A stretch of 64,000 nt of DNA from Rhodospirillum rubrum ATCC 11170 (GTDB taxonomy: Bacteria > Pseudomonadota > Alphaproteobacteria > Rhodospirillales > Rhodospirillaceae): positions 1,659,001 to 1,723,000 of the forward strand of contig NC_007643.1 of NCBI RefSeq assembly GCF_000013085.1, given 5' to 3'. Below, one piece after another: positions 21,801 to 29,215 of the stretch. The translations under genes were made by a program, and so were the position numbers. Under the pieces are notes generated by a model. That model was not told the origin of the DNA. It searched no databases and saw only the letters and a list, made by a program, of their open reading frames with translations. The stretch's first letter is position 1. The number at the start of each line of letters is the position of its first letter.

Positions 21801-22674
21801 TGCCGGCGCCATGGCGGTGGTGCAAAACGGCGTGAAGCGGCTGCTGATCTACAGCACCGTCAGCCAGTTGGGTTATGTCCTGCTCGGGCTGTCGCTGGGC
21901 TCGGCGCTGGGCGTCGCCGGTGGTTTGATGCACTTCGTCAACCACATGATGCTCAAGGATATCTTGTTCCTGGCGGCGGGCTGCATCCTGGCCCAGGCCC
22001 ATGTCCACAGCCTGGATGACTTGGGTGGACTGGGGCGCAAAATGCCGATCACCTTCGGCCTGTTCCTGTTCGCCGGGCTGTCGCTGTCGGGCATTCCGCC
22101 CTTCAACGGCTTCGCCTCGAAATGGCTGATCTATCAGGGCGCTTTCCAGGGCGGGCATTACCTGCTGGCGATGGCGGCCCTGATGTCGAGCCTGTTCACC
22201 CTGGCCGCCGTTTTGAAGTTCACCCATAGCGCCTTCCTTGGCCCGCTGTCGCCAGCGGCGGCGACGATGCGCGAGGCGCCGCCGGTCATGCTGATCCCGA
22301 TGGGGCTGCTGGCGGCCGGTAGCGTCATCGTCGGCGTCTTCCCCGGTGTGGCGCTGGTGCCGATTTCCCGGATCCAGGCGGCTTTGGGCCTGCCGGTGAT
22401 CGAGGCCAGCTGGCTGGGCGGTCTGCCCGGTCCCGGCGGCTGGCATCCGCTGACCTTGACCCTGGCCCTGGGGGCCGTCGGGCTGATCGGCTGGCTCTAT
22501 TGCCGCGATGGCTATCGCCACCGCGCCGCCAGCACCACGCATAGCTGCGGCGTTAGCGACATCGCCGCTTCCGCCATGCATGTCCCGGCTTCGGGTCTGT
22601 ACGAGACACCCGATCGCCTGATCCGCAAGGTTCTTTTCGCCAAGACTTCGCCCGAGGGCCGCGCCCATGACTGA
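18877..22674 (+). CDS. cooM: CooM, antiporter-like membrane subunit of the CO-induced hydrogenase
   Basis: A 1265-aa polytopic protein, related to the NuoL/HyfB/EchA proton-pumping subunits. Three antiporter-like regions are visible. Residues 1-170 resemble only the C-terminal half of a module. About 280-660 is a full module with a WEL glutamate in LFWELMTWMSYLL and lysines in FMAKAGLFPLYSWL and ILTKAGILGMVK. About 755-1200 is a second full module with the equivalents FWEVMSSWTLYL, LLMKAAQLPLR and VLLKVGPYGVLK. Typical relatives have one module, so CooM looks like an internal duplication. ATG 18877 has GACGGGGAG upstream. It couples H2 evolution to ion translocation; cooK overlaps its stop. 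Confidence 0.97.
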   Translation: MADISALAWAGAALMLIGEGLALRNVRDLARMLTYSTIAEIGYVLMGLGIGTAAGETGAVMHLGYQAIMRALVVVAAWHLIRRSGSSKLDALVGSVERMPFVSLMFGFGLFSVMGLSPFKGSFSKFVILYAAIENGYWGLAAVGTVASIIAAFYYIHTIQQVCFQRQSHGILGDKPIPFFQIPVGQLPIVVLALVTVVMSLDPDPFLMLAANAVGLPDHHGLPEFETIWDAPVLLPYVGGFALFLFGRFSAQARAVGAIALATATLALVAARLESGDLGGLFALIFAAIGLAVTVYSVGYMKHGHGVNRYFFFLFLMIGSLIGVATTNHLGNFYLFWELMTWMSYLLVIHEQTAKALKAGMKYFLICASGAYVMHFGILVLHAQLGTFEISEIAPCIGTLSPALAGVVLATFLIGFMAKAGLFPLYSWLPEAHPVAPSSISGPMSGILTKAGILGMVKLLFGIFGVGALGQFGLFAGLSLPGAVLVALGGITLLLGEVQAYRQTDIKRLLAYSTLAQIGEITMVLGVGTSLALAGGLFHVTNHAVMKTMLFFAVGALILRSAGRSLDDLKGLGKVMPFTGLCLGIGLLAIMGVPPFGGFVSKFLMIYACVEAGQVGVAAVILVGSVIGALYYARVLRAVFFEPYTGPKVVEAPLTMRIALGALAGVVVFTGVYPDAALSVVMPVVETLSARGGLPLAALPPLRMEWSLAALIAVVGAVVVYILGKRSTVVAGSLSVAVMALALAGILIQSGRYDLLSFWFAALIVVVGAINLLYSIGYMAHGHAQNRFFFFFVMMIGGLLGVTASDDLFNFFAFWEVMSSWTLYLVIIHEETKDSLDEGTKYFIFNFVGASFLFLGVAILAAKAGTFEMALLPQAALSMPVGWLAVSAGLILAGLLMKAAQLPLRIDYQMHPAPAPTPVSGYISAVLLKVGPYGVLKIMVALGAGGGLARIAGLGAWMPDPLVVVQVIAALTVLYAGAMAVVQNGVKRLLIYSTVSQLGYVLLGLSLGSALGVAGGLMHFVNHMMLKDILFLAAGCILAQAHVHSLDDLGGLGRKMPITFGLFLFAGLSLSGIPPFNGFASKWLIYQGAFQGGHYLLAMAALMSSLFTLAAVLKFTHSAFLGPLSPAAATMREAPPVMLIPMGLLAAGSVIVGVFPGVALVPISRIQAALGLPVIEASWLGGLPGPGGWHPLTLTLALGAVGLIGWLYCRDGYRHRAASTTHSCGVSDIAASAMHVPASGLYETPDRLIRKVLFAKTSPEGRAHD

Positions 22675-23638
22675 TAGCCTTGTTCAAACCCTGTCCGTGC
22701 TGTTCGCGGCGGTGGTCTTTCCCGGCGGGATCTTCGCCATCACCCTGGGGCTCGCCCTCAAGGGCTTTGACCGGCGGGTCTTCGCCCGGCTGCAACGCCG
22801 GGTGGGCGCCCCCTTGCTCCAGCCGTTCTATGACGTGCTGAAGCTGATGACCAAGCGCACCCTAGTGCCCGAGAACGCCAATCTGGTGGTGTTTTTGATG
22901 GTGCCGCTGCTGGGGCTGGCCAGCATGGGCGTGGCGGCGGCGATGATCCCGATCCCCGGGCTTTATGATCCAAGCCCGGCCTTCGGCGACTTGTTGGTGC
23001 TGTTTTACCTGCTCTCGGTGCCGGCGGTGATGCTGATGCTGGCGGGATCGGCTTCGGGGTCGCCCTTCGGCGGCATCGGCTTTTCGCGCGAGATGGCGAT
23101 CATGCTGGCCTATGAGGGGCCGATCCTGCTGGTCATCGTCAGCGTGGCGCTGAAGACCGGGGCGGCCCTTGGCCAGCCGATCTGCCTGTCGCTCTCGGAG
23201 ATCGTGCGCTACCAGCAAGCCCACGGCGCCTATCTGTTCGATCCGTGGATGTGGCCGGCGGTGCTGACCTATATCGCCTTCATTCCGGCCAATCTCGGCA
23301 TCTCGCCCTTTGATATTCCCGAGGCGGAATCCGAGGTGCTGGAAGGGCCGTTGATCGAATATTCCGGCGTCGCCCTTGGCCTGTTGAAGCTGACCTCGGC
23401 GGTCAAATCCGTCGTCGTCATCGGCCTGGGCATCGTTTTGTTCTTCCCCAATGGCCCCGAGGGCCTTTTCGGGCTGGTGGTCTTCGCCCTGAAATGCCTG
23501 GTCATCACCGTCTGCGGGGTGTCGGTGCTGCGCGCCGCCGTCGGCCGGATGCGCATCGATCAGGCGGTGATCTTTTATCTGAAATGGCCAGAGCTTCTGG
23601 GCATCGCCAGCCTTGCCCTGGTGGCAATGAACCTGTGA
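22667..23638 (+). CDS. cooK: CooK, NuoH/HycD-like membrane subunit
   Basis: A 323-aa integral membrane protein of the complex I NuoH / group 4 hydrogenase HycD family with about eight spans. Hallmarks are RVGAPLLQPFYDVLKLMTKRT near the N-terminus and the SPFDIPEAESEVLEGPLIEYSG loop, conserved near the quinone-side junction in complex I. It anchors the peripheral hydrogenase arm to CooM. Its start overlaps the cooM stop by eight bases, so translation is coupled. Confidence 0.97.
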   Translation: MTDSLVQTLSVLFAAVVFPGGIFAITLGLALKGFDRRVFARLQRRVGAPLLQPFYDVLKLMTKRTLVPENANLVVFLMVPLLGLASMGVAAAMIPIPGLYDPSPAFGDLLVLFYLLSVPAVMLMLAGSASGSPFGGIGFSREMAIMLAYEGPILLVIVSVALKTGAALGQPICLSLSEIVRYQQAHGAYLFDPWMWPAVLTYIAFIPANLGISPFDIPEAESEVLEGPLIEYSGVALGLLKLTSAVKSVVVIGLGIVLFFPNGPEGLFGLVVFALKCLVITVCGVSVLRAAVGRMRIDQAVIFYLKWPELLGIASLALVAMNL

Positions 23639-23650
23639 GGGATGACGGCC

Positions 23651-24079
23651 ATGAATTTTCTTTCGCGTATGTCCAAGAAGTCGCCCTGGCTTTACCGCAT
23701 CAACGCCGGATCGTGTAACGGCTGCGATGTCGAGCTGGCGACCACCGCCTGCATTCCGCGCTATGACGTCGAACGCCTTGGCTGTCAGTACTGCGGCAGC
23801 CCCAAGCACGCCGATATCGTGCTGGTCACCGGCCCTTTGACCGCCCGGGTCAAGGACAAGGTGCTGCGGGTCTATGAGGAAATCCCCGATCCCAAGGTCA
23901 CCGTAGCCATCGGGGTTTGCCCGATCTCGGGCGGGGTGTTCCGGGAAAGCTACAGCATCGTCGGCCCGATCGACCGTTATCTGCCCGTCGATGTCAACGT
24001 GCCGGGCTGTCCGCCGCGCCCCCAGGCGATCATCGAGGGGATCGCCAAAGCCATCGAAATTTGGGCCGGTCGGATCTAG
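23651..24079 (+). CDS. cooL: CooL, small (electron-transfer) hydrogenase subunit
   Basis: A 142-aa NuoB-like small subunit of an energy-converting NiFe hydrogenase. It holds the proximal 4Fe-4S ligands Cys22 and Cys25 (AGSCNGCDVE), Cys90 (IGVCPISGG) and Cys120 (VPGCPPRP). ATG 23651 is chosen because GAGGG sits nine to ten bases upstream; an in-frame ATG at 23642 is too close to that element. It is the partner of the CooH large subunit in the same operon. Confidence 0.96.
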   Translation: MNFLSRMSKKSPWLYRINAGSCNGCDVELATTACIPRYDVERLGCQYCGSPKHADIVLVTGPLTARVKDKVLRVYEEIPDPKVTVAIGVCPISGGVFRESYSIVGPIDRYLPVDVNVPGCPPRPQAIIEGIAKAIEIWAGRI

Positions 24080-24088
24080 GAGGGCGTC

Positions 24089-24589
24089 GTGGCATTTCTA
24101 TCCATCTTGATGAAGAACCTGCTCAAGGGCCCGTCGACCGAGCCCTTGCCGACCGCCGATAGCCCCACCCCCGCCGCCTATCGCGGCAAGGTGACCTTTG
24201 ACGAGACCGCCTGCGTCGGCTGCAAGATGTGCGAGCACGTCTGCCCGGGCGGGGCGATCCGCTTCGAGGAGCGGCCCGAGGGGCTGCGCTTCATGATCTG
24301 GCACAACACCTGCGTCAATTGCGGCCTGTGCTCCCACTATTGCCTGACCAAGGCGATAAAACTTAGCAATGACTGGCATTTGTCGCATTTGCAGGCAGAC
24401 AAGTATCGCCTGACCGATCAAGCCCTTGTCGCTTATGCCGCTTGTTCGGGCTGTGGGACGAAGATGCTTCCCACCGCCGATGCCCTGATGCGTCTGGCTT
24501 ACAAAAAGGTGAGCCCGCGTAGCGAGCATCTGCGCCATCTGTGTCCGGACTGCCGCCGCTCAGCCAGTGTCTCAGGAGATATCCAATGA
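24089..24589 (+). CDS. cooX: CooX, two-cluster ferredoxin-like hydrogenase subunit
   Basis: A 166-aa NuoI-like polyferredoxin. Two 4Fe-4S motifs are clear: Cys42/45/48/52 (CVGCKMCEHVC) and Cys75/78/81/85 (CVNCGLCSHYC). A C-terminal extension carries CSGC (Cys119, 122) and CPDC (Cys152, 155), the pattern of a zinc ribbon. The start is GTG 24089 with AGGAGGG four bases upstream. It relays electrons from CooF to CooL. Its stop overlaps the cooU start. Confidence 0.95.
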   Translation: MAFLSILMKNLLKGPSTEPLPTADSPTPAAYRGKVTFDETACVGCKMCEHVCPGGAIRFEERPEGLRFMIWHNTCVNCGLCSHYCLTKAIKLSNDWHLSHLQADKYRLTDQALVAYAACSGCGTKMLPTADALMRLAYKKVSPRSEHLRHLCPDCRRSASVSGDIQ

Positions 24590-25104
24590 CCCCTCATCCC
24601 ACGCCGCAAGAGCTGGTGCGCGTCACGGTCAAGGCCCTCAACGGCCAACTCGCCATCGAGGAGCCCGCCGGCGCGCCGATGTCGGTCTGGCTGACCCTGG
24701 CCGAAGCCGGCGATCTGCTGGCCGCCGCCCGCAGTCTGAAAGCGATCGGCGCCCGCCTCAGCATGATCACCGCCCTGGCCGATGACGGCCGGGGTGGCAA
24801 CATCGTGGCCTATCATTTCGACATCGCCGGTCACACCGTGACCGTCAAGGTCTGGGTGGTCAGCGGTGGATCGATCGACTCCATCATGACGCTGTTTCGC
24901 AATGCCGACTGGCACGAGCGCGAGTTCATGGAATTCTACAAGATCGAGGTCAAGGACCGCGCCGACGCCAAGCGTTTGTTCCTTGATGAAAGCATCGAAG
25001 GCGGAGCGATGGAGCGGCTGATCCCGCTGTCGGTTCTGGCCAATGCCGCCAGCACCAAGATGCTGTGGGAAAGCCTGACGGTCATGCCCGAGGAGGCGAA
25101 ATGA
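24586..25104 (+). CDS. cooU: CooU, NuoC-like hydrogenase subunit
   Basis: A 172-aa protein related to the 30-kDa (NuoC) subunit of complex I. The segment DWHEREFMEFYKIEV and the following LFLDESIEGGAMERLIPL match the family pattern. ATG 24586 overlaps the cooX stop and has AGGAGAT ideally placed; a GTG at 24541 would fall inside cooX. It docks the catalytic CooH subunit and lies between cooX and cooH with four-base overlaps on both sides. Confidence 0.95.
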   Translation: MTPHPTPQELVRVTVKALNGQLAIEEPAGAPMSVWLTLAEAGDLLAAARSLKAIGARLSMITALADDGRGGNIVAYHFDIAGHTVTVKVWVVSGGSIDSIMTLFRNADWHEREFMEFYKIEVKDRADAKRLFLDESIEGGAMERLIPLSVLANAASTKMLWESLTVMPEEAK

Positions 25105-26186
25105 GCACCTATACCATTCCCGTCGGCCCGCTGCATGTGGCCCTTGAAGAGCCGATGTACTTCCGCATCGAGGTCGATGGCGAGAAGGTGGTCAGCGTCG
25201 ATATCACCGCCGGCCATGTCCATCGCGGCATCGAATACCTGGCGACCAAGCGCAACATCTATCAAAATATCGTGCTGACCGAGCGCGTCTGCTCGCTCTG
25301 CTCCAACAGCCATCCGCAAACTTATTGCATGGCCCTGGAAAGCATCACCGGCATGGTGGTGCCGCCGCGCGCCCAATATCTGCGGGTGATCGCCGACGAG
25401 ACCAAGCGCGTCGCCTCGCATATGTTCAACGTCGCCATCCTTGCCCATATCGTCGGTTTTGATTCGCTGTTCATGCATGTCATGGAAGCCCGCGAGATCA
25501 TGCAAGACACCAAGGAAGCGGTCTTTGGCAATCGCATGGACATCGCCGCCATGGCGATCGGCGGGGTCAAATACGATCTTGATAAGGACGGGCGCGATTA
25601 TTTCATCGGTCAGCTCGATAAGCTTGAACCAACGCTGCGCGACGAGATCATCCCGCTTTATCAGACCAACCCGTCGATCGTTGATCGCACCCGGGGCATT
25701 GGCGTTCTGAGCGCGGCCGATTGCGTGGACTATGGCCTGATGGGGCCGGTGGCGCGCGGCTCGGGCCATGCCTATGACGTGCGCAAGCAGGCGCCCTATG
25801 CGGTTTATGATCGTCTGGACTTCGAGATGGCCCTGGGCGAGCACGGCGATGTGTGGTCGCGCGCCATGGTGCGCTGGCAAGAGGCCCTGACCTCGATCGG
25901 GCTGATCCGCCAATGCCTGCGCGACATGCCCGACGGTCCGACGAAGGCGGGGCCGGTGCCGCCCATTCCCGCTGGCGAGGCGGTCGCCAAGACCGAGGCG
26001 CCGCGCGGCGAGTTGATCTATTACCTGAAGACCAACGGCACCGACCGGCCCGAACGCCTGAAATGGCGCGTTCCCACCTATATGAACTGGGATGCGCTCA
26101 ATGTGATGATGGCCGGGGCGCGGATTTCCGATATCCCGCTGATCGTCAACAGCATCGATCCCTGCATCTCCTGTACGGAACGCTGA
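25101..26186 (+). CDS. cooH: CooH, catalytic (nickel-iron) subunit of the CO-induced hydrogenase
   Basis: A 361-aa large subunit of a group 4 NiFe hydrogenase. The nickel-iron ligands are Cys64 and Cys67 in ERVCSLCSNSHPQ and Cys355 and Cys358 in DPCISCTER. The chain ends three residues after Cys358, so there is no C-terminal extension for a maturation protease to remove. That is known for this enzyme and unusual among NiFe hydrogenases. ATG 25101 overlaps the cooU stop by four bases. It reduces protons to H2 with electrons from CO. No hyp maturation genes are present here. Confidence 0.97.
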   Translation: MSTYTIPVGPLHVALEEPMYFRIEVDGEKVVSVDITAGHVHRGIEYLATKRNIYQNIVLTERVCSLCSNSHPQTYCMALESITGMVVPPRAQYLRVIADETKRVASHMFNVAILAHIVGFDSLFMHVMEAREIMQDTKEAVFGNRMDIAAMAIGGVKYDLDKDGRDYFIGQLDKLEPTLRDEIIPLYQTNPSIVDRTRGIGVLSAADCVDYGLMGPVARGSGHAYDVRKQAPYAVYDRLDFEMALGEHGDVWSRAMVRWQEALTSIGLIRQCLRDMPDGPTKAGPVPPIPAGEAVAKTEAPRGELIYYLKTNGTDRPERLKWRVPTYMNWDALNVMMAGARISDIPLIVNSIDPCISCTER

Positions 26187-26240
26187 ACGCCCCAGACAGA
26201 GAAGCGTTCTCATCTTCTAGTTCTGCTGGTTTTTCTTGAT

Positions 26241-26279
26241 AAATCCCCGCGATGGCGATGAACGCTTCGTGGGGATTTT
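26241..26279 (+). terminator. Intrinsic terminator after cooH
   Basis: AAATCCCCGCGA (26241-26252) pairs with TCGTGGGGATTT (26267-26278) with one G-T wobble and a 14-base loop, followed by a short T-run. It separates cooMKLXUH from cooFSCTJ. Confidence 0.8.
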
Positions 26280-26328
26280 GCCGAGTCCTTCGGCGTCTTT
26301 TCATACCCCCATAAAAACTCTGGATAAC

Positions 26329-26344
26329 TGTCATCTGGCCGACA
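26329..26344. promoter_or_regulatory. CooA-binding site of the cooF promoter
   Basis: TGTCA-N6-CGACA is present exactly, the dyad described for CooA at the R. rubrum cooFSCTJ promoter. CO-bound CooA activates transcription from here, like CRP at a class-II promoter. The site is seen directly; the role comes from established work. Confidence 0.93.
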
Positions 26345-26636
26345 GACGGGGCCGGGCTTTTTGTCGCTTACTCGGCGCCAGGGGCAAAAGGCCCGGCCCG
26401 GTCTGAAGGGCGACGAAGCACCCGCCGGCCGTGGTTTTTGATCGGCGAAGTCTTTGTTTCGTCTCGTTTTTTAAGGAAACCCCGAACAGGGGTGGCGTTA
26501 ATTCACGAGATGACTTTGTAAATTACGCGTCTGAGAACAGCGTTTCGCTCCAGGGAATGATTGTTGCAGACAGTGCAGTCTAAAAAGGCAAATGCGTTGT
26601 TTTGACGTGGTAATCAATGCGTGGAGGGCAGTACGA

Positions 26637-27209
26637 ATGCCGCCAATCAAAGAAAATGTAATCATCTACGCCAATCCCGATCATTGTCTGTCCTGCCATT
26701 CATGCGAGTTGGCTTGCGCCGTCGCCCATAGTGGCGGTCACGACATGATCGAGGCGATTGCCGCCAATTTGCCGCTGCATGCGCGCAACAAGGTGGTCAG
26801 CGTCGATGGCACGGCGATGCCCATGCAGTGCCGGCAGTGCGAGGATGCGCCCTGCACCTTCGCCTGCCCGACCGGCGCCTGTCGTCAGGCCGATGGTCAG
26901 GTTCAGATCGTCGAGCAGCACTGCATCGGTTGCAAGCTCTGCGTGATGGTCTGCCCCTTCGGGGCGATCACCGTGCGCTCGGAAACGGTCGTCGAGCAGG
27001 GCGCCTGCACCAACCGGGGCGTCGCCAAGAAATGCGATCTGTGTGTCGACTGGCGCGCCAGCACCGGCAAGACGGCTCCGGCCTGTGTCGAGGCTTGCCC
27101 GACCAAGGCCATCCGCATGGTCGATCTCGACGCCTATCGGATCGCCTTGCGCGAGGCCCGGGCCCGCGAGATCGCCAAGTCGCACCGCCATATGCGCGTC
27201 CAATTCTAA
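26637..27209 (+). CDS. cooF: CooF, four-cluster ferredoxin-like electron carrier
   Basis: A 190-aa polyferredoxin. Sixteen or more cysteines occur in clustered motifs: CLSCHSCELAC, CRQCEDAPCTFAC, CIGCKLCVMVC and CDLC plus CVEAC, the pattern of a protein with four 4Fe-4S clusters. It carries electrons from CooS to the CooMKLXUH hydrogenase. ATG 26637 with GGAGGG eight bases upstream gives the known 190-residue length; an upstream in-frame ATG at 26592 has no ribosome site. It is co-transcribed with cooSCTJ under CooA. Confidence 0.97.
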   Translation: MPPIKENVIIYANPDHCLSCHSCELACAVAHSGGHDMIEAIAANLPLHARNKVVSVDGTAMPMQCRQCEDAPCTFACPTGACRQADGQVQIVEQHCIGCKLCVMVCPFGAITVRSETVVEQGACTNRGVAKKCDLCVDWRASTGKTAPACVEACPTKAIRMVDLDAYRIALREARAREIAKSHRHMRVQF

Positions 27210-27228
27210 GCACCAAGGAATCGCAGTG

Positions 27229-29148
27229 ATGACCCATCACGACTGCGCCCACTGTTCCTCCGACGCCTGCGCGACCGAAATGTTGAATTTGGCCGAGGCC
27301 AACAGCATCGAAACCGCTTGGCATCGCTACGAAAAGCAGCAGCCCCAATGCGGCTTCGGCAGCGCCGGCCTGTGTTGCCGCATCTGCCTGAAGGGCCCCT
27401 GTCGCATCGATCCCTTTGGCGAAGGCCCGAAGTACGGCGTCTGCGGCGCCGACCGCGACACCATCGTCGCCCGCCATCTGGTGCGCATGATCGCCGCCGG
27501 CACCGCCGCCCATTCCGAGCACGGCCGCCACATCGCCCTGGCCATGCAGCATATTTCACAAGGCGAGCTTCACGATTATTCGATCCGCGATGAGGCCAAG
27601 CTCTATGCCATCGCCAAGACCCTGGGCGTGGCCACCGAGGGCCGTGGTCTGTTGGCGATCGTGGGCGATTTGGCGGCGATCACCCTGGGTGACTTCCAGA
27701 ACCAGGATTACGACAAACCTTGCGCTTGGCTTGCCGCGTCGCTGACGCCGCGTCGGGTGAAGCGCTTGGGTGATCTGGGACTGCTGCCCCATAATATCGA
27801 TGCTTCGGTGGCGCAGACGATGTCGCGCACCCATGTGGGCTGCGATGCCGATCCCACCAATCTGATCCTGGGCGGCTTGCGCGTCGCCATGGCCGATCTT
27901 GACGGTTCGATGCTGGCGACCGAGCTGTCCGATGCCCTGTTTGGCACGCCCCAGCCGGTGGTCAGTGCCGCCAATCTGGGCGTCATGAAGCGCGGGGCCG
28001 TCAATATCGCCGTCAACGGCCATAACCCGATGCTCAGCGACATCATTTGCGATGTGGCGGCCGATCTGCGCGACGAGGCGATCGCCGCCGGCGCGGCCGA
28101 GGGCATCAACATCATCGGCATCTGCTGTACCGGCCATGAGGTGATGATGCGCCACGGCGTGCCGCTGGCCACTAACTACCTGTCGCAGGAATTGCCGATC
28201 CTGACCGGCGCCCTGGAGGCGATGGTCGTCGATGTCCAGTGCATCATGCCGTCGCTGCCGCGCATCGCCGAATGCTTCCACACCCAGATCATCACCACCG
28301 ACAAACACAACAAGATCAGTGGCGCCACCCATGTGCCCTTCGACGAGCACAAGGCGGTGGAGACCGCCAAGACGATTATCCGCATGGCGATCGCCGCCTT
28401 TGGCCGGCGCGATCCCAACCGCGTCGCCATTCCCGCCTTCAAGCAGAAGTCGATCGTCGGCTTCAGCGCCGAAGCCGTCGTCGCCGCCCTGGCCAAGGTC
28501 AATGCGGACGATCCGCTGAAGCCGCTGGTCGATAATGTGGTCAACGGCAATATCCAGGGTATCGTGCTGTTCGTCGGCTGCAACACGACCAAGGTTCAGC
28601 AAGACAGCGCCTATGTCGATCTCGCCAAATCCCTGGCCAAGCGCAATGTGCTGGTGCTGGCGACGGGCTGCGCCGCCGGCGCCTTCGCCAAGGCCGGATT
28701 GATGACCTCCGAGGCGACCACCCAATACGCTGGCGAGGGGTTGAAGGGGGTGCTGAGCGCCATCGGCACCGCCGCCGGCCTGGGGGGGCCGCTGCCCTTG
28801 GTCATGCATATGGGCTCTTGCGTCGATAACAGCCGGGCGGTGGCTTTGGCCACGGCTTTGGCCAATAAGCTGGGCGTCGATCTCTCGGATCTGCCGCTGG
28901 TCGCCAGCGCGCCGGAATGCATGAGCGAGAAGGCCCTGGCCATCGGCTCGTGGGCGGTGACCATCGGTCTGCCGACCCATGTCGGCTCGGTGCCTCCGGT
29001 CATCGGTTCGCAGATCGTGACCAAGCTGGTGACCGAAACGGCCAAGGACTTGGTGGGCGGTTATTTCATCGTTGATACCGACCCCAAAAGCGCCGGGGAC
29101 AAGCTTTACGCCGCCATTCAAGAGCGTCGCGCCGGGCTTGGCCTGTAA
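27229..29148 (+). CDS. cooS: CooS, Ni-Fe carbon monoxide dehydrogenase
   Basis: A 639-aa homodimeric CO dehydrogenase. Cluster D and B cysteines are at 41, 49, 50, 53, 58 and 72. The Ni-4Fe-4S C-cluster ligands are His265 (AVNGH), Cys338, Cys451, Cys481 and Cys531 (MGSCVDN), at the positions known for the R. rubrum enzyme. It oxidises CO with water to CO2, two protons and two electrons, passed to CooF. ATG 27229 lies 19 bases after cooF. A hairpin with a pyrimidine-rich tail follows the stop. Confidence 0.99.
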   Translation: MTHHDCAHCSSDACATEMLNLAEANSIETAWHRYEKQQPQCGFGSAGLCCRICLKGPCRIDPFGEGPKYGVCGADRDTIVARHLVRMIAAGTAAHSEHGRHIALAMQHISQGELHDYSIRDEAKLYAIAKTLGVATEGRGLLAIVGDLAAITLGDFQNQDYDKPCAWLAASLTPRRVKRLGDLGLLPHNIDASVAQTMSRTHVGCDADPTNLILGGLRVAMADLDGSMLATELSDALFGTPQPVVSAANLGVMKRGAVNIAVNGHNPMLSDIICDVAADLRDEAIAAGAAEGINIIGICCTGHEVMMRHGVPLATNYLSQELPILTGALEAMVVDVQCIMPSLPRIAECFHTQIITTDKHNKISGATHVPFDEHKAVETAKTIIRMAIAAFGRRDPNRVAIPAFKQKSIVGFSAEAVVAALAKVNADDPLKPLVDNVVNGNIQGIVLFVGCNTTKVQQDSAYVDLAKSLAKRNVLVLATGCAAGAFAKAGLMTSEATTQYAGEGLKGVLSAIGTAAGLGGPLPLVMHMGSCVDNSRAVALATALANKLGVDLSDLPLVASAPECMSEKALAIGSWAVTIGLPTHVGSVPPVIGSQIVTKLVTETAKDLVGGYFIVDTDPKSAGDKLYAAIQERRAGLGL

Positions 29149-29163
29149 GACCTTAACGACCCC

Positions 29164-29200
29164 GGGGCGGGGAAGTTGATCCTCGCCCCCTCTCTTTCTT
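29164..29200 (+). terminator. Attenuator-like hairpin between cooS and cooC
   Basis: GGGGCGGGG (29164-29172) pairs with CCTCGCCCC (29181-29189) with one G-T wobble, followed by CTCTCTTTCTT. Located between the abundant enzyme gene and its low-abundance maturation genes, it could lower expression of cooCTJ. Inferred. Confidence 0.6.
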
Positions 29201-29215
29201 ATCGGTGAGGGTGCC

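Larger units (their letters stand above)
26187..26636. other. cooH-cooF intergenic region
   Basis: A 450-base non-coding stretch holding the terminator at 26241-26279 and the CooA site at 26329-26344. From a CooA-type start near 26380 to the cooF ATG the leader would be about 255 bases, and I see no riboswitch or small gene in it. Confidence 0.7.

Noticed and set aside
19678-22668. A 996-codon open frame on the minus strand opposite cooM
   Set aside because: It is the antisense shadow of a GC-rich membrane-protein gene; composition is Gln/His/Arg/Gly-rich and there are no recognisable motifs.
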